A stretch of 64,000 nucleotides of DNA, taken from positions 35,717-99,716 of the forward strand of contig JAEOTA010000056.1 of assembly GCA_016840085.1 (NCBI GenBank), read 5' to 3'. Below, one piece after another: positions 27,870-37,156 of this stretch; the first letter of the stretch is position 1; every line of letters starts with the position of its first letter. A program made the translations under genes and the position numbers. Below the pieces are notes generated by a model, which saw only the letters and a program-made list of their open reading frames with translations, was not told the origin of the DNA and did not search any database. This DNA comes from Promethearchaeota archaeon. GTDB lineage: Archaea > Asgardarchaeota > Lokiarchaeia > Sigyniarchaeales > SOKP01.

Positions 27870-28424
27870 ATGGAGTCTCAAGATTCTAAAGGAAAAATTG
27901 TTAAAGAGACCTTCCCATCAGAGATCATATCAATTATAGGGGATATTTTTGCTGGGATTATTCTTTCTTTTTTGATTTTACCTTTTGAAAGTTTTCTTAT
28001 TTTATTATTAATGATACCAGCCCTTTTATCCTTAAGAGGGAATTTAAGCGGTCCTTTCATTGCCAGAACTTCACGTGATTTTATTATTGGAGATTTTACA
28101 AAGAGATCATGGATTGAAAATGTGTTAGCAACATATTCACTTTCGATTATAACTGCTTTTTTTATTGGTATATTTACGATTCTTTTAAATATAGCCTTTT
28201 TTAAGATATTTATACTTCATATTGGATATCTTATTGCGATACCTATAATATCAATTGTTCTAACTTTATCTATATCAATTCCTTGTTCGACAGGATTAAA
28301 CTATCTAGCTTTCAGAAAAGGTCTAAACCCAAACAACATAGTTAATCCTATTATGACGGCAATTGATGATTTTTTTACCGTTTTTTGTTTTCTTTTAACA
28401 ATTATCTTATTGGGGGTTCCATAA
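27870..28424 (+). CDS. MgtE/SLC41-like membrane domain protein, first half
   Basis: The 184-residue protein has five hydrophobic segments and the MgtE membrane-domain signature LLSLRGNLSGPFIARTS (about residues 50-66). It corresponds to half of an SLC41-type divalent-cation (Mg2+) transporter, without the cytosolic N and CBS domains of bacterial MgtE. The next gene encodes the other half and overlaps its stop codon by one base (TAATG), so the two are translated together and probably form one transporter. A GAGGATGG-like site precedes the start. Confidence 0.85.
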   Translation: MESQDSKGKIVKETFPSEIISIIGDIFAGIILSFLILPFESFLILLLMIPALLSLRGNLSGPFIARTSRDFIIGDFTKRSWIENVLATYSLSIITAFFIGIFTILLNIAFFKIFILHIGYLIAIPIISIVLTLSISIPCSTGLNYLAFRKGLNPNNIVNPIMTAIDDFFTVFCFLLTIILLGVP

Positions 28425-28975
28425 TGAAATACTTTGTAAAAATTTTCAAGGAATCGATAATAATTGTGGTAATTTCCTCCTTAATGGGATTAATCTCTGG
28501 TTCCTTATTATCTTTAAATGAAGAATTACTTTATACAATTCCAATTATTTTATTAATTCTCCCTGCTTTAAATTCACTTATAGGAGATATCTCAACTGTT
28601 CTCGTCTCTCGATTAACCACACATCTTTATATTGGAACCTTATCTCCCACAATTCAAAATTCTGAAAGATTGAAAGAAGATTTTTATGGATTACTCATTA
28701 CTCTTTTGTTAAGTTTAGTTTCTTTAATCTCTTTAGGTTATATGATTGGGGTGATTTCTGGTATAGAAATTGTTAATCCATTTTTAATGATTTTAATTAT
28801 AAGTATTACTGTTTTATTGATTTTTTTTATAATGTTTATCTTACTCTTTACAAGTGCTATATTTTTGTTTAAGCGGGGGATGGATCCGAATAATTTTTTA
28901 ATTCCATTTGTTACCTCCCTAGCAGACTTTCTAACGCCTTTTTTCTTAATTTTATTTATAATAATATTTATATAA
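28424..28975 (+). CDS. MgtE/SLC41-like membrane domain protein, second half
   Basis: The 183-residue protein has five hydrophobic segments and a matching signature ILPALNSLIGDISTVLVSRL. The start is the ATG at 28424, inside the stop of the first half; an upstream in-frame ATG at 28385 lies within that gene and is unlikely. In the second half the canonical RGN of the signature is IGD, so the two halves are not equivalent and may line different sides of the pore. It is followed after 37 bases by the PhoU/TrkA_C gene. Confidence 0.85.
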   Translation: MKYFVKIFKESIIIVVISSLMGLISGSLLSLNEELLYTIPIILLILPALNSLIGDISTVLVSRLTTHLYIGTLSPTIQNSERLKEDFYGLLITLLLSLVSLISLGYMIGVISGIEIVNPFLMILIISITVLLIFFIMFILLFTSAIFLFKRGMDPNNFLIPFVTSLADFLTPFFLILFIIIFI

Positions 28976-29012
28976 AATCAAAGTATTATGAAAAGTGAGT
29001 GATTAAAACAAC

Positions 29013-30260
29013 ATGACTAAGCCCAGTAAAAAATTTAAATATAAGCCACTTTCTTTAAAAGAGATTATTCGGGAAATGAAACAAAATATTGATTTAATGA
29101 TTGATTTGACTTATAGTGCATTAAAATTCGGAAGCAAGGAGCCTGCTGATGAGGTCTATAATATTGAACAAAGAATTCATGAGCTTACGTTTTTACTAAA
29201 TTTTCAAATAATTCAAGCTCATCCAAGGGGTTTACAAGGTGCTAAAAAATTAGAACCTATAGTCGTTATGGGTTATGCTATTGATAAAATTTCTGACGCT
29301 TTATCTGATATCGCACGAGTAGTTTATATCAATAATGATATTTCATACTTTGTCCAATTATTCAGTGATATTAGTTATGTGCCTAAACCTATAGTGAAAA
29401 TTGTTGTAAATAAAGGTTGTGAGTTTATAGGTCAGATAAGGAAAGATGTCCATTTTAGATCTAAACACGGAGTTGATCTCATCGCAATCAGAAGGGGAAA
29501 CAAATGGTTTTTTGAAAAAGACGAAAGAGTGCAATTAGGAGATATTCTAATCGTTAAAGGAGAAATCACACCAATAATGGAACTGAAAAATCTATGTATT
29601 GATCAAGAACCCTTTTCTTTTGATATAGAAAAACAAAAGGAAAAACCTTTTTTCGATCTTGAAAATCCAGATATTTGTGAAAAATTTGAAGAACTCCAAG
29701 GAAAATATGTATTAATTACTAATATTTCAGAAACTATGATCGAATTATCTTTGGCTGCCTTATTCTTTAATAATGAAGAACTTGCTGAAGATATTCTTGA
29801 AATGGAAGAATTGATGGATGGACTAAATATTGCGTTTGAAAAAGATCTATTAGATTTAGTTCAATTAATAGAATCACCTCGAGATCTTACAGGAGTTATG
29901 CGAATTATTTTTTCCTGTGAATTGATATCAGATGCTGCTGCTAATATAGCAGAGAGCATCTTAAAAGGGTTTGAACCCCATAGAATTCTGCAACAAGCTA
30001 TTCGAGAGACTTCGGAAATTGTAGTGAGAGAAACTCTATCAGAGGATTCTTATTTCAAAGATAAAACTTATGATGAACTACAAGATAGCCGTTATAAACG
30101 TGGTTTCCATATCATTGCTCTAAAACGAGAAGATAAATGGGTTTATAGTTTTAAACCTGATTTCAATTTTGAAGAAGGAGATCTACTGATAGGGTTAGGC
30201 CCTAAAGAAACGGTCTTAGAATGGAGAAGATGTGTAAATCCTGAAAAATATAACGAATAA
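29013..30260 (+). CDS. PhoU/TrkA_C regulatory protein of the MgtE-like transporter
   Basis: Cytosolic protein of 415 residues with the plan PhoU-like helices (about 15-110), TrkA_C (120-195, including HGVDLIAIRRGNKW and LGDILIVKG), PhoU-like helices (215-325) and TrkA_C (328-405, GFHIIALKREDKWVY and EEGDLLIGLG). The two halves are internal duplicates, matching the two-gene membrane part. RCK-C/TrkA_C domains bind small ligands and gate ion channels or transporters, so this is a likely gating subunit. Ligand unknown. Confidence 0.85.
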   Translation: MTKPSKKFKYKPLSLKEIIREMKQNIDLMIDLTYSALKFGSKEPADEVYNIEQRIHELTFLLNFQIIQAHPRGLQGAKKLEPIVVMGYAIDKISDALSDIARVVYINNDISYFVQLFSDISYVPKPIVKIVVNKGCEFIGQIRKDVHFRSKHGVDLIAIRRGNKWFFEKDERVQLGDILIVKGEITPIMELKNLCIDQEPFSFDIEKQKEKPFFDLENPDICEKFEELQGKYVLITNISETMIELSLAALFFNNEELAEDILEMEELMDGLNIAFEKDLLDLVQLIESPRDLTGVMRIIFSCELISDAAANIAESILKGFEPHRILQQAIRETSEIVVRETLSEDSYFKDKTYDELQDSRYKRGFHIIALKREDKWVYSFKPDFNFEEGDLLIGLGPKETVLEWRRCVNPEKYNE

Positions 30261-30284
30261 GAAGAAAGTATTGAGACAATAACT

Positions 30285-30872
30285 ATGAAAGAAAACAATG
30301 ACAGTAAAAGATTTCACAATACTATGCTTGAAATTGCAAATCAGATAGAAAATAATGCAGAAAAAATCAATATCAATGATATATTGAATACAATTGAATT
30401 AATATTACAAAAGCATAACCAAAATAATATGATTTTCATTTATGGTGCTGGACGTTCAGGATTCATTGGAAGATGTTTTGCACAAAGACTAATGCATTTA
30501 GGAATAAGATCATGTTTTATATCCGATACTGTGACTTATCAATATACAAATAAAGATCTTCTCTTTATTATTAGTGGTAGTGGAGAAACAACTTCCTCAG
30601 CCGCAATTGCACAAAAAGCAAAAGATATAGGAGGGATGATTGTTTTACTAAGCGCCAATTCTGAAAGTACAATCGGAAAATTATCTAATTGCATAATAAA
30701 AATTTCTGGTAAAAGTAAAGATATAGCAAAAACACAAAAATCATTAGCACCTTATACAAGTTTATTTGATATCTCAGCTTTAGCAGTTTTAGACTCAATA
30801 GGAGGGACTTTAATGAATATCTTAGATGTCACAGAAGCAGATATTGATAAAAGGCATGCCTCCATTGAATAA
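30285..30872 (+). CDS. hxlB: 6-phospho-3-hexuloisomerase
   Basis: SIS-domain isomerase converting 3-hexulose 6-phosphate to fructose 6-phosphate in the ribulose monophosphate route, used by archaea to make pentoses or to fix formaldehyde. The family motif FIYGAGRSGFIGRCFAQRLMH is near residues 48-67 and the SIS core ISGSGETTSS near 100. Length of 195 is normal. The partner hexulose-phosphate synthase (hxlA) is not in the window. It lies 24 bases after the PhoU/TrkA_C gene, so it may be cotranscribed with the transporter, which is an odd pairing. Confidence 0.92.
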   Translation: MKENNDSKRFHNTMLEIANQIENNAEKININDILNTIELILQKHNQNNMIFIYGAGRSGFIGRCFAQRLMHLGIRSCFISDTVTYQYTNKDLLFIISGSGETTSSAAIAQKAKDIGGMIVLLSANSESTIGKLSNCIIKISGKSKDIAKTQKSLAPYTSLFDISALAVLDSIGGTLMNILDVTEADIDKRHASIE

Positions 30873-30951
30873 ATAATTATAAACTAGCAGTTAAAATTTT
30901 ATACTTAAAAAAATATAATTATTTTAAGTAAGAAAGTGTAAATTTAATGTT

Positions 30952-31149
30952 ATGATTCCAAGATCAACTTTAGAAAAACTAAAAGGAGAAAAAATTAGAT
31001 TTTTCATAAAAGATTTACCAGATCCTCACTGTATTCAATGTGGAAGAATTGAAGAAGTAACAGAACATCTTGTATTAATTAAAGATGAGGCCCATGATCA
31101 ACTAATTTACATACCTATTGAGAAGATAATGTTAATTAAAACAACATAA
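30952..31149 (+). CDS. Small beta-rich protein
   Basis: The protein has 65 residues, mostly beta: GEKIRFFIKDLP, then CIQCGRIEEVTEHLVLIKDE, then LIYIPIEKIMLIKT. The last strand pattern (YIPIEKI followed by hydrophobics) recalls Sm-like or other small SH3-like barrels, but I cannot place it in a family. A CxxC (CIQC) is present once. It lies between hxlB and the SET gene, all on the plus strand. Confidence 0.55.
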   Translation: MIPRSTLEKLKGEKIRFFIKDLPDPHCIQCGRIEEVTEHLVLIKDEAHDQLIYIPIEKIMLIKTT

Positions 31150-31216
31150 AATTACAGGTTATCCTCTAATTTGAAAATTCGGTTATTAATTACATATAAT
31201 CAATTTAGTAAATCTT

Positions 31217-31612
31217 ATGAATGACATATTAGAAGTTAAATTCATATCAGCAAAAAAAGGGAAAGGAGTATTTGCTAATAAGGATATCAGAAAGGATACG
31301 ATCATTGATGTTGCACACGTTATTCCTTTACCAAACAAGGATTATAAAAGAATATTTAAAACTATTTTATATAATTATTGTTATATATGGGAAGATCCTA
31401 AGCACAATCCAGAATATAAAAATGCTATTTCCTTAAGTGTTAGTCAATTTATAAATCATTCTTATAATCCAAATGTTAGATATATTTATGATTACGATAA
31501 TAATTGTATTGAATTTGAAACATTACGAGATATTTCTAAAGGGGAAGAAATGTTAGTCAACTATAATGGTTTAGTTGATGATAAAAGTCCAGTTTGGTTT
31601 GAAATCGAATAG
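31217..31612 (+). CDS. SET-domain protein (putative lysine methyltransferase)
   Basis: The 131-residue protein is a bare SET domain: the N-terminal GKGVFANKDIRKDTII, the AdoMet/substrate motif SQFINHSYNPNVRYIY, and LRDISKGEEMLVNYNG with the conserved tyrosine. It lacks the pre-SET and post-SET cysteine clusters of histone methyltransferases and resembles short archaeal and bacterial SET proteins that methylate ribosomal or chromatin proteins. The target is unknown. It ends 1 base before the convergent nfo gene. Confidence 0.88.
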   Translation: MNDILEVKFISAKKGKGVFANKDIRKDTIIDVAHVIPLPNKDYKRIFKTILYNYCYIWEDPKHNPEYKNAISLSVSQFINHSYNPNVRYIYDYDNNCIEFETLRDISKGEEMLVNYNGLVDDKSPVWFEIE

Positions 31613-31613
31613 T

Positions 31614-32483
31614 TCATTTTTTCCTTAAAGATTTAAGAGTGGTTAAATTCATAATGTCTTCCTTCATATCCTTGCCCTTGGGTGTTTCCAAAATGCCTGG
31701 CATATCTTTAAATCTTTCATCATTAATAAAAAACCCAAAGGGTTCTTTTCCAATTTTGCCTTGACCGATGTGTGTATGTCTATCAACTCTTGATCCACAC
31801 TCTTTATCAGTATCATTTAAATGAAATGCATATAAATATTTTAAACCAATTTCACCATCAAATTCATCCCACATTTCATTATATTTTTTTCTAGTAGTAA
31901 AATCATATCCTGCCGCAAAAGAATGGGCTGTATCAAAACAAATTCCGATCCGATTTTTTTTTTGTATTTTGTCTATTATAGTTTTAAAATGGTGAAATTT
32001 ATTACCTAAACCTTTACCTTGTCCTGCAGTAGTTTCAAGTAATATTATAACTTTTGATTGTTTCGTTACTTCCATCAGCTTATTTAGTTGTTCAGCGATT
32101 TGAATAAGAGCTTCTTCCTTATTTATTTCTTTTTTATTGCTTATTGGAATGACTCCAGGGTGCATATTTTCGTATTCTATACCTAATTGGTCTACTTTTA
32201 TCAACTCATCAAGCATTGCATTATATGATTTTTCTAATTTCTCTTTATCTATACTTGCGAGGTTTATTAAATAACTATTATGAGATATTACTGGCCAAAT
32301 TTCATCTTTTAACTCTTTCTTTTTGTCTTGAAAATCATCGATTTCTTCTTGTTTTAAAGGTCCAGAGGACCAACCTCGTACATTTCGAACAAATACTTGA
32401 ATTGCTTCGCATCCTAATTCTTTCCCTCTCTCAAAAGCCAAATATTTACTTCCAGATACGCTCATGTGGGCTCCAATTCTCAT
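31614..32483 (-). CDS. nfo: Endonuclease IV (AP endonuclease)
   Basis: Base-excision-repair enzyme that cuts at abasic sites through a trinuclear zinc centre. All metal-binding landmarks of the TIM-barrel family are visible in order: GAHMSVSG at the start, NMHPG, LLETTAGQGKGLG, CFDTAHSFAAGYD, FHLNDT, DRHTHIGQG and LETPKGKD. Length of 289 is normal. Cytosolic. Confidence 0.95.
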   Translation of the reverse strand: MRIGAHMSVSGSKYLAFERGKELGCEAIQVFVRNVRGWSSGPLKQEEIDDFQDKKKELKDEIWPVISHNSYLINLASIDKEKLEKSYNAMLDELIKVDQLGIEYENMHPGVIPISNKKEINKEEALIQIAEQLNKLMEVTKQSKVIILLETTAGQGKGLGNKFHHFKTIIDKIQKKNRIGICFDTAHSFAAGYDFTTRKKYNEMWDEFDGEIGLKYLYAFHLNDTDKECGSRVDRHTHIGQGKIGKEPFGFFINDERFKDMPGILETPKGKDMKEDIMNLTTLKSLRKK

Positions 32484-32583
32484 TTCAAATCACTTTTAAA
32501 TAATTGTTTTTTAAAATCATATTCTAAAACAAAATCTTTTTCAAATTTTCATAATATAAATAATATAATTTTTTTAAATTTCA

Positions 32584-33156
32584 ATGGTTAAAAAATATAT
32601 GGGAATTCTTGCTAAACGAGAAATGTTTTTTCGTTTCATTGGAGCAAGTATATTTCTATTAGGATTAATAATTTCAATAACTCTTGATATATATCTAAGA
32701 AAAGCATTATTATCCTCTATTGCACTTATCTTAATAATCTTGTTCTTATTTTCGTTTATATTATGCTTGAAATTTGAGTTAAGGTTTATTCGGGAGAATT
32801 ATACAATAAGTTCAATAAGTATAGTTATATGTTTAATTATACTCATGACAATTGGATTTATCGATAGTTTTTTAAAATCACGGGACTTAGTATTTTTATT
32901 CATTTCAAGCTCTAATATCCTAATTATTATAAGTTGGCATTACTCTTTGGCTTTATATAAAAAGAAGAAATTGATTTCTATAGTGGGATATATCCTATAT
33001 AGCACTATAACCACTTTTTTAAGAGTGAGAAAATATTATTCCCAATCTGGGTTAATTTTAAGCTTTTTACCACTTATTTTGATAACTTGTGGAGTGTTAA
33101 TTATTTTAATTACAGAAATAAGAATGAAAAGAAAGGGTTTATTGAATTATTTATAA
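32584..33156 (+). CDS. Hypothetical six-helix membrane protein
   Basis: The protein has 190 residues with six regularly spaced hydrophobic segments and short loops, a lysine pair before the fifth helix and a basic C-terminus (RMKRKG). No recognised motif or family. It stands alone: the divergent nfo gene is about 100 bases upstream and the convergent AOR gene about 85 bases downstream. Confidence 0.6.
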   Translation: MVKKYMGILAKREMFFRFIGASIFLLGLIISITLDIYLRKALLSSIALILIILFLFSFILCLKFELRFIRENYTISSISIVICLIILMTIGFIDSFLKSRDLVFLFISSSNILIIISWHYSLALYKKKKLISIVGYILYSTITTFLRVRKYYSQSGLILSFLPLILITCGVLIILITEIRMKRKGLLNYL

Positions 33157-33242
33157 CTAAATTTATCCCACACTTTACGCGGCTTTTTCCAATTGTAATT
33201 CACTGTAAGTTGGTTTAGAATTTTTTAATTATTAATTAAATA

Positions 33243-34958
33243 TTAATCCATTTTTTTCCAAAAATTTTGCAAATCTTCTTTGGTAAATGTAAATTTCAAG
33301 CCAGTGGGTTCTGAAGGCTCTGTTCTAAAAAATTCAGGTAAATTATTCATAGTTTGACTAATTCCTGCTTTTTCGTTAAATTCTAATTCATTTTTTATGA
33401 TATTTTTTCCAATACTAATTACATCTTTTCTACTCAATTCGATTCCATACATGGCATTTAAAGCACTTGCTACTAATTCCATGTTTTCCCAACTTGGTCC
33501 TATAAAATAACAACATCCCATAGAGTCTAAAACTGCTGTATAAATTTGCAACTCATAAGATAGTTCAAGTTTTCCTTTATTTTCAGTGAGTTCACCATAA
33601 TCTTTTGTTTGACTTGCTACTCTTCCTGCAATAGCAGCACCTGAAGTATGATCTGCTCCCATGGGGGAAGTAGCATATGTTACACTCATGGCTTTAAATA
33701 CTCTTGGATCATAACCAGAGATTCCTTGACCTTTAACATGTGGGATTCGTTCAAAGTTAATTTCTCTTCCAAGGTGATAAACGCCATTTCCATAAAGTTT
33801 GCCGATTTGGGAACCGTTCTTAATTTCTTCTAATATTTCAAACACTTTCTCAGCATCTCCCCACGCAATTTTACCCGCATCCATTGCAACACTCATAGTG
33901 ACGCCAAATTCAATTGTGTCAATGCCGTTATCATCACAAAAGTGGTCTATTCTTGCAATTTTATCAAGATCATCAATCAATAAGAGAGACCCATTAGCAA
34001 ATATAGTTTCATATTCAAGACTAGAAGTAATATGTTTACCATTTTCATCAACAACTAAATTTGAGCATTTTATAACACATGTAGGAGAACATGGTAATCT
34101 TTTTTTACCACCTCGTTCTGTAACCATTTCATGAAGTTTCTCTCCTGAGATCTCCATTGCTTTATCATATGAACCCATTCTAAAATTCTTTGTAGGCAAA
34201 CCTCCATATGTGCTCATTGCTCTCACCATTAAGGAAGTCCCATAAATAGAAAAAGTTTCTCTTGATTTTGCTAAACTTTTAGCAAATGGTTTTGATATTT
34301 CTCTAAATTTTTTAATATCATAAATTTTAACTTTTGAGCTCCTAGTAGGAAATACTATAATTGCCTTAATCCTTTTTGAACCCATTACCGCACCTAAACC
34401 ACCTCGAGCAGCATGACGACTTGGATATCCTTCTAAATCGTTAGTAGCAATACTCGCTGCTTTCATCATATACTCCCCTGCAGGGCCTATAGAATAAATT
34501 CCTATTTTATCCCCAAATCTTGCTCTTAATTTAGAATGGAGTTCATAATTCCCTAACCCTCGATAGATATCTGCAGATTCAAATTTAATACCTTCTTGAT
34601 CAACTAAAATTATCTTTAATTTAGATGATTTTCTTGTTAATATTAATGCTCTTATACCCAAAGATGCAAGGATCATTGCAGGACGACCACCAACATTTGC
34701 TTCTTTTATTCCATTAGTTAATGGACTTTTAGCGCCAATTGAGGTACGAGCTGAACAAGGAAACGGACTCCCAGTTAATAAACCGTTACCAATAATTAAA
34801 ATATTTTCTATACCTAGAGGATCACACATGGGAGGAACCTCGTTATGAATAATATGAGAACTTAGACCTCTACCCCCAAGTAAGAAGTATTTTGAATCAG
34901 GAGTTATTTCTTCAAATTGAATCTCTTCATTCTCGACATTTATTCTTGCGATTTTCAT
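33243..34958 (-). CDS. Aldehyde:ferredoxin oxidoreductase family protein
   Basis: Tungsten (or molybdenum) bis-pterin enzyme oxidising aldehydes to acids with ferredoxin as electron acceptor. Family features include the N-terminal FLLGGRGLSSHII, the SPLTNGIKEANVGGRP region, the 4Fe-4S cysteines in CSPTCVIKCSN, and the C-terminal ISGYDPRVFKAMSVTYATSPMGADHT and DSMGCCYF segments. Length of 571 is a little short of the usual 600. Substrate not assignable. A truncated Lrp-type regulator gene starts 54 bases away in the opposite direction. Confidence 0.92.
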   Translation of the reverse strand: MKIARINVENEEIQFEEITPDSKYFLLGGRGLSSHIIHNEVPPMCDPLGIENILIIGNGLLTGSPFPCSARTSIGAKSPLTNGIKEANVGGRPAMILASLGIRALILTRKSSKLKIILVDQEGIKFESADIYRGLGNYELHSKLRARFGDKIGIYSIGPAGEYMMKAASIATNDLEGYPSRHAARGGLGAVMGSKRIKAIIVFPTRSSKVKIYDIKKFREISKPFAKSLAKSRETFSIYGTSLMVRAMSTYGGLPTKNFRMGSYDKAMEISGEKLHEMVTERGGKKRLPCSPTCVIKCSNLVVDENGKHITSSLEYETIFANGSLLLIDDLDKIARIDHFCDDNGIDTIEFGVTMSVAMDAGKIAWGDAEKVFEILEEIKNGSQIGKLYGNGVYHLGREINFERIPHVKGQGISGYDPRVFKAMSVTYATSPMGADHTSGAAIAGRVASQTKDYGELTENKGKLELSYELQIYTAVLDSMGCCYFIGPSWENMELVASALNAMYGIELSRKDVISIGKNIIKNELEFNEKAGISQTMNNLPEFFRTEPSEPTGLKFTFTKEDLQNFWKKMD

Positions 34959-35011
34959 AATTTATCATTAATAGATGAAAATATTTTATCTTCTCTTTTA
35001 TTTCTTTTATT

Positions 35012-35192
35012 TATGGATGAAATTGATCTTAAAATTATTCTACTTTTAATGAATAATTCAAGATTAACATATAGAGAGATTTCAGATTATTTAGGATTAT
35101 CTGTTAATGCTTTATATAAAAGAGTTCAAGGATTTTTTGTGAAAACAAATATCTCTATTTTTTTATTTCTATTTAATAATTATTTATTCTAA
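35012..35192 (+). pseudogene. Truncated Lrp/AsnC-type regulator (helix-turn-helix only)
   Basis: From the ATG at 35012 the frame encodes MDEIDLKIILLLMNNSRLTY, the standard start of Lrp/AsnC regulators, then the recognition helix ISDYLGLSVNALYKRVQ. After about 40 residues similarity stops in a low-complexity tail (ISIFLFLFNNYLF) and a stop; the ligand-binding RAM domain is missing and I could not find it in any frame before the TFB gene. It is likely a decayed regulator of the divergent AOR gene. An upstream in-frame start at 34917 would overlap that gene and is not credible. Confidence 0.65.
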
Positions 35193-35362
35193 AGTTCTTA
35201 TTAGCGTAGTTTGTATTTTATAATATTAATCAAAAACTTTTTTCATTTTTTTTATTCATTTCTAATTATTTAATAACTTCTTTAGCTTTTATAAAATATT
35301 TTTTAAAAATAATTTGTCTGCTTTTAATTATTAATTAAACATTTTCAAATTCGACAAAAACA

Positions 35363-35372
35363 TTTATATATA
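35363..35372 (+). promoter_or_regulatory. TATA-like box upstream of the TFB gene
   Basis: TTTATATATA preceded by an A-rich stretch (ACAAAAACA, possible BRE). It lies about 110 bases before the ATG at 35480, which would give a leader of about 80 bases. Strong match to an archaeal core promoter, position a little far. Confidence 0.4.
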
Positions 35373-35479
35373 CAACTATGATCATATTTTTTATATCAAC
35401 CTATTATTAAATAACGAATAATATGTGTTTATGATATTATTTCTTTATTTCTTCTCAATTTAGTATTATGTGATCGACT

Positions 35480-36406
35480 ATGAATGAACAGTATCGTTCT
35501 CTTTTGAAAAATAACAAAATAGATGAAAATACAACATCTCGCGCTAGCTGCTGTGATAATCCATTCGTAGAATCTCGAGATGGAAATAAGGTTTGTCTCA
35601 ATTGTGGGGTAATTTTTGAAAGGACATTTGTCGGAAATGAAAGAAGAGCCTATACCATAGAGGAAATCCAGAACCGTAGAAGAACTGAACCCCGGTGGAG
35701 AGATTTTGGGCCTAGAACAATGCTGCCAAACACGAAGACGGACAGTAAAGGCAAATCAATTGGAGCAAAGGAGCAAGCACTTTTTTCTCGTCTTTCTAAA
35801 ATTCAAAATTCCTTAATTTCAAGCATAGAAAGAAATTTCTGGGAAGCAAAACCCAAGTTAAAAATGCTTACTTCTAAATTAAACATCCCTGAATATATTG
35901 CAGAAACAGCATGGAAAATATATAGTATTGTGGCGAAAAAGAAATTAACAATGGGAAGGTCAATTAATGGTTTTATTTCAGGTTCATTATATGCTGCTAT
36001 ACGTGTTCATGATTTTCCACGATTATTAGATGAAGTATGCGAAGCGTCTTTAACACCAAGGAGAACAGTTCATAGAAGCTTGGCTATGATAATTAGAGAA
36101 GTTTTACCCGAATTAAAATTAAGATATCAACCAATCACCGCAGAGAGTTTAGTTTTTCGTTTTGGAAATGAGTTAGAATTACCAATTGCAATACAAAAGA
36201 ATGCAATCAATATGTTAAAAAATGCTTCGAAGAATGGGTTAAAAAGGACAGGGAAAGATCCAAAGGGTTTGGCAGCAGCGTGTATTTATATTGCGGCTAA
36301 GAAAGGTTGTATTCGAAAAACACAATCTAATGTAGCAGATGTGGCTAAAATTACTGAAGTTACCTTAAGATCTCGAGCTAAACAAATAAAAAGCAAATTA
36401 TCATAA
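35480..36406 (+). CDS. tfb: Transcription initiation factor TFB
   Basis: Archaeal TFIIB homologue that bridges TBP-DNA and RNA polymerase. An N-terminal zinc ribbon (C24, C25, C39, C42) is followed by the B-reader/linker (RRAYTIEEIQNRRRTEPRW) and two cyclin repeats, about 105-200 (GRSINGFISGSLYAAIRVHD) and 210-305 (RTGKDPKGLAAACIYIAAKK). The first ribbon knuckle is CC rather than CxxC, so the zinc ligand set is unusual. Length of 308 is normal. A second, divergent TFB is 0.75 kb downstream. Confidence 0.93.
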   Translation: MNEQYRSLLKNNKIDENTTSRASCCDNPFVESRDGNKVCLNCGVIFERTFVGNERRAYTIEEIQNRRRTEPRWRDFGPRTMLPNTKTDSKGKSIGAKEQALFSRLSKIQNSLISSIERNFWEAKPKLKMLTSKLNIPEYIAETAWKIYSIVAKKKLTMGRSINGFISGSLYAAIRVHDFPRLLDEVCEASLTPRRTVHRSLAMIIREVLPELKLRYQPITAESLVFRFGNELELPIAIQKNAINMLKNASKNGLKRTGKDPKGLAAACIYIAAKKGCIRKTQSNVADVAKITEVTLRSRAKQIKSKLS

Positions 36407-36433
36407 AAAAATAATTTTAAATTTATTATTTCT

Positions 36434-37009
36434 TTATTCTTTTGATGTTTTTTCTTCTTCTAATAGCAGTATCCATTTAACCCCAAGCGCAGTAATAACT
36501 AATCCTGAGATTAAAATATAACAATTTAATGAAATAAAATAAATCCAAAACACTGCCGGCATAAATGATGTAATATCAAAATCATACAAAGCAGTTTGAA
36601 ATCTGATTGGTTCTGTTAATGTAGTAATTCTTATTTTACCTAACAAAACCAAATAATTCATTTTAACAAAACCACCTAATAATATTATCATTCCTATAAC
36701 AATCATTAATTTTGCTAAAGGGATAGTCTCTAATTTTTTTTCTTGACCGATTTTGAAGATTATTAATTCAAAAATTAGATAGGTAATAACAGAAACATTT
36801 ACTAATAACCATAATAATGTTCCTGAAAGTGGTATTATATTAGATGAATAAATAAATTCTGCTAAAAGTATTGAATTATTATCAATATTAAATTCTGTAA
36901 AATTTAGTATTATAATAAAAATAAATTCTAAAATCGACAGAATGATACTTAATAAGCCAAATATTTTAAGAAATTTATTAACTTTTTCATAATCCATATG
37001 TTTGTTCAC
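36434..37009 (-). CDS. Hypothetical membrane protein
   Basis: The protein has 191 residues with four or five hydrophobic segments (about 13-35, 55-85, 97-118, 148-185) and a short acidic/lysine tail (EEEKTSKE). No known motif. It sits between the two TFB genes on the opposite strand. Function unknown. Confidence 0.6.
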   Translation of the reverse strand: MNKHMDYEKVNKFLKIFGLLSIILSILEFIFIIILNFTEFNIDNNSILLAEFIYSSNIIPLSGTLLWLLVNVSVITYLIFELIIFKIGQEKKLETIPLAKLMIVIGMIILLGGFVKMNYLVLLGKIRITTLTEPIRFQTALYDFDITSFMPAVFWIYFISLNCYILISGLVITALGVKWILLLEEEKTSKE

Positions 37010-37156
37010 TTCTTTTCTTAAAAAGGTAAGAAAAATTTTTTATTTCATTATTTTTTTACTTATTATTGTTTTTGAAATTTTTTAAAAATTTTTAATATTA
37101 TTGTTTTTAATGAAAATCTAATTTATAATAAATAATAGATAACGATTGATTTATTA

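Noticed and set aside
34917..35011. Extended N-terminus of the Lrp fragment
   Set aside because: It would overlap the AOR start and is hydrophobic low-complexity; the Lrp signature begins exactly at the ATG at 35012.
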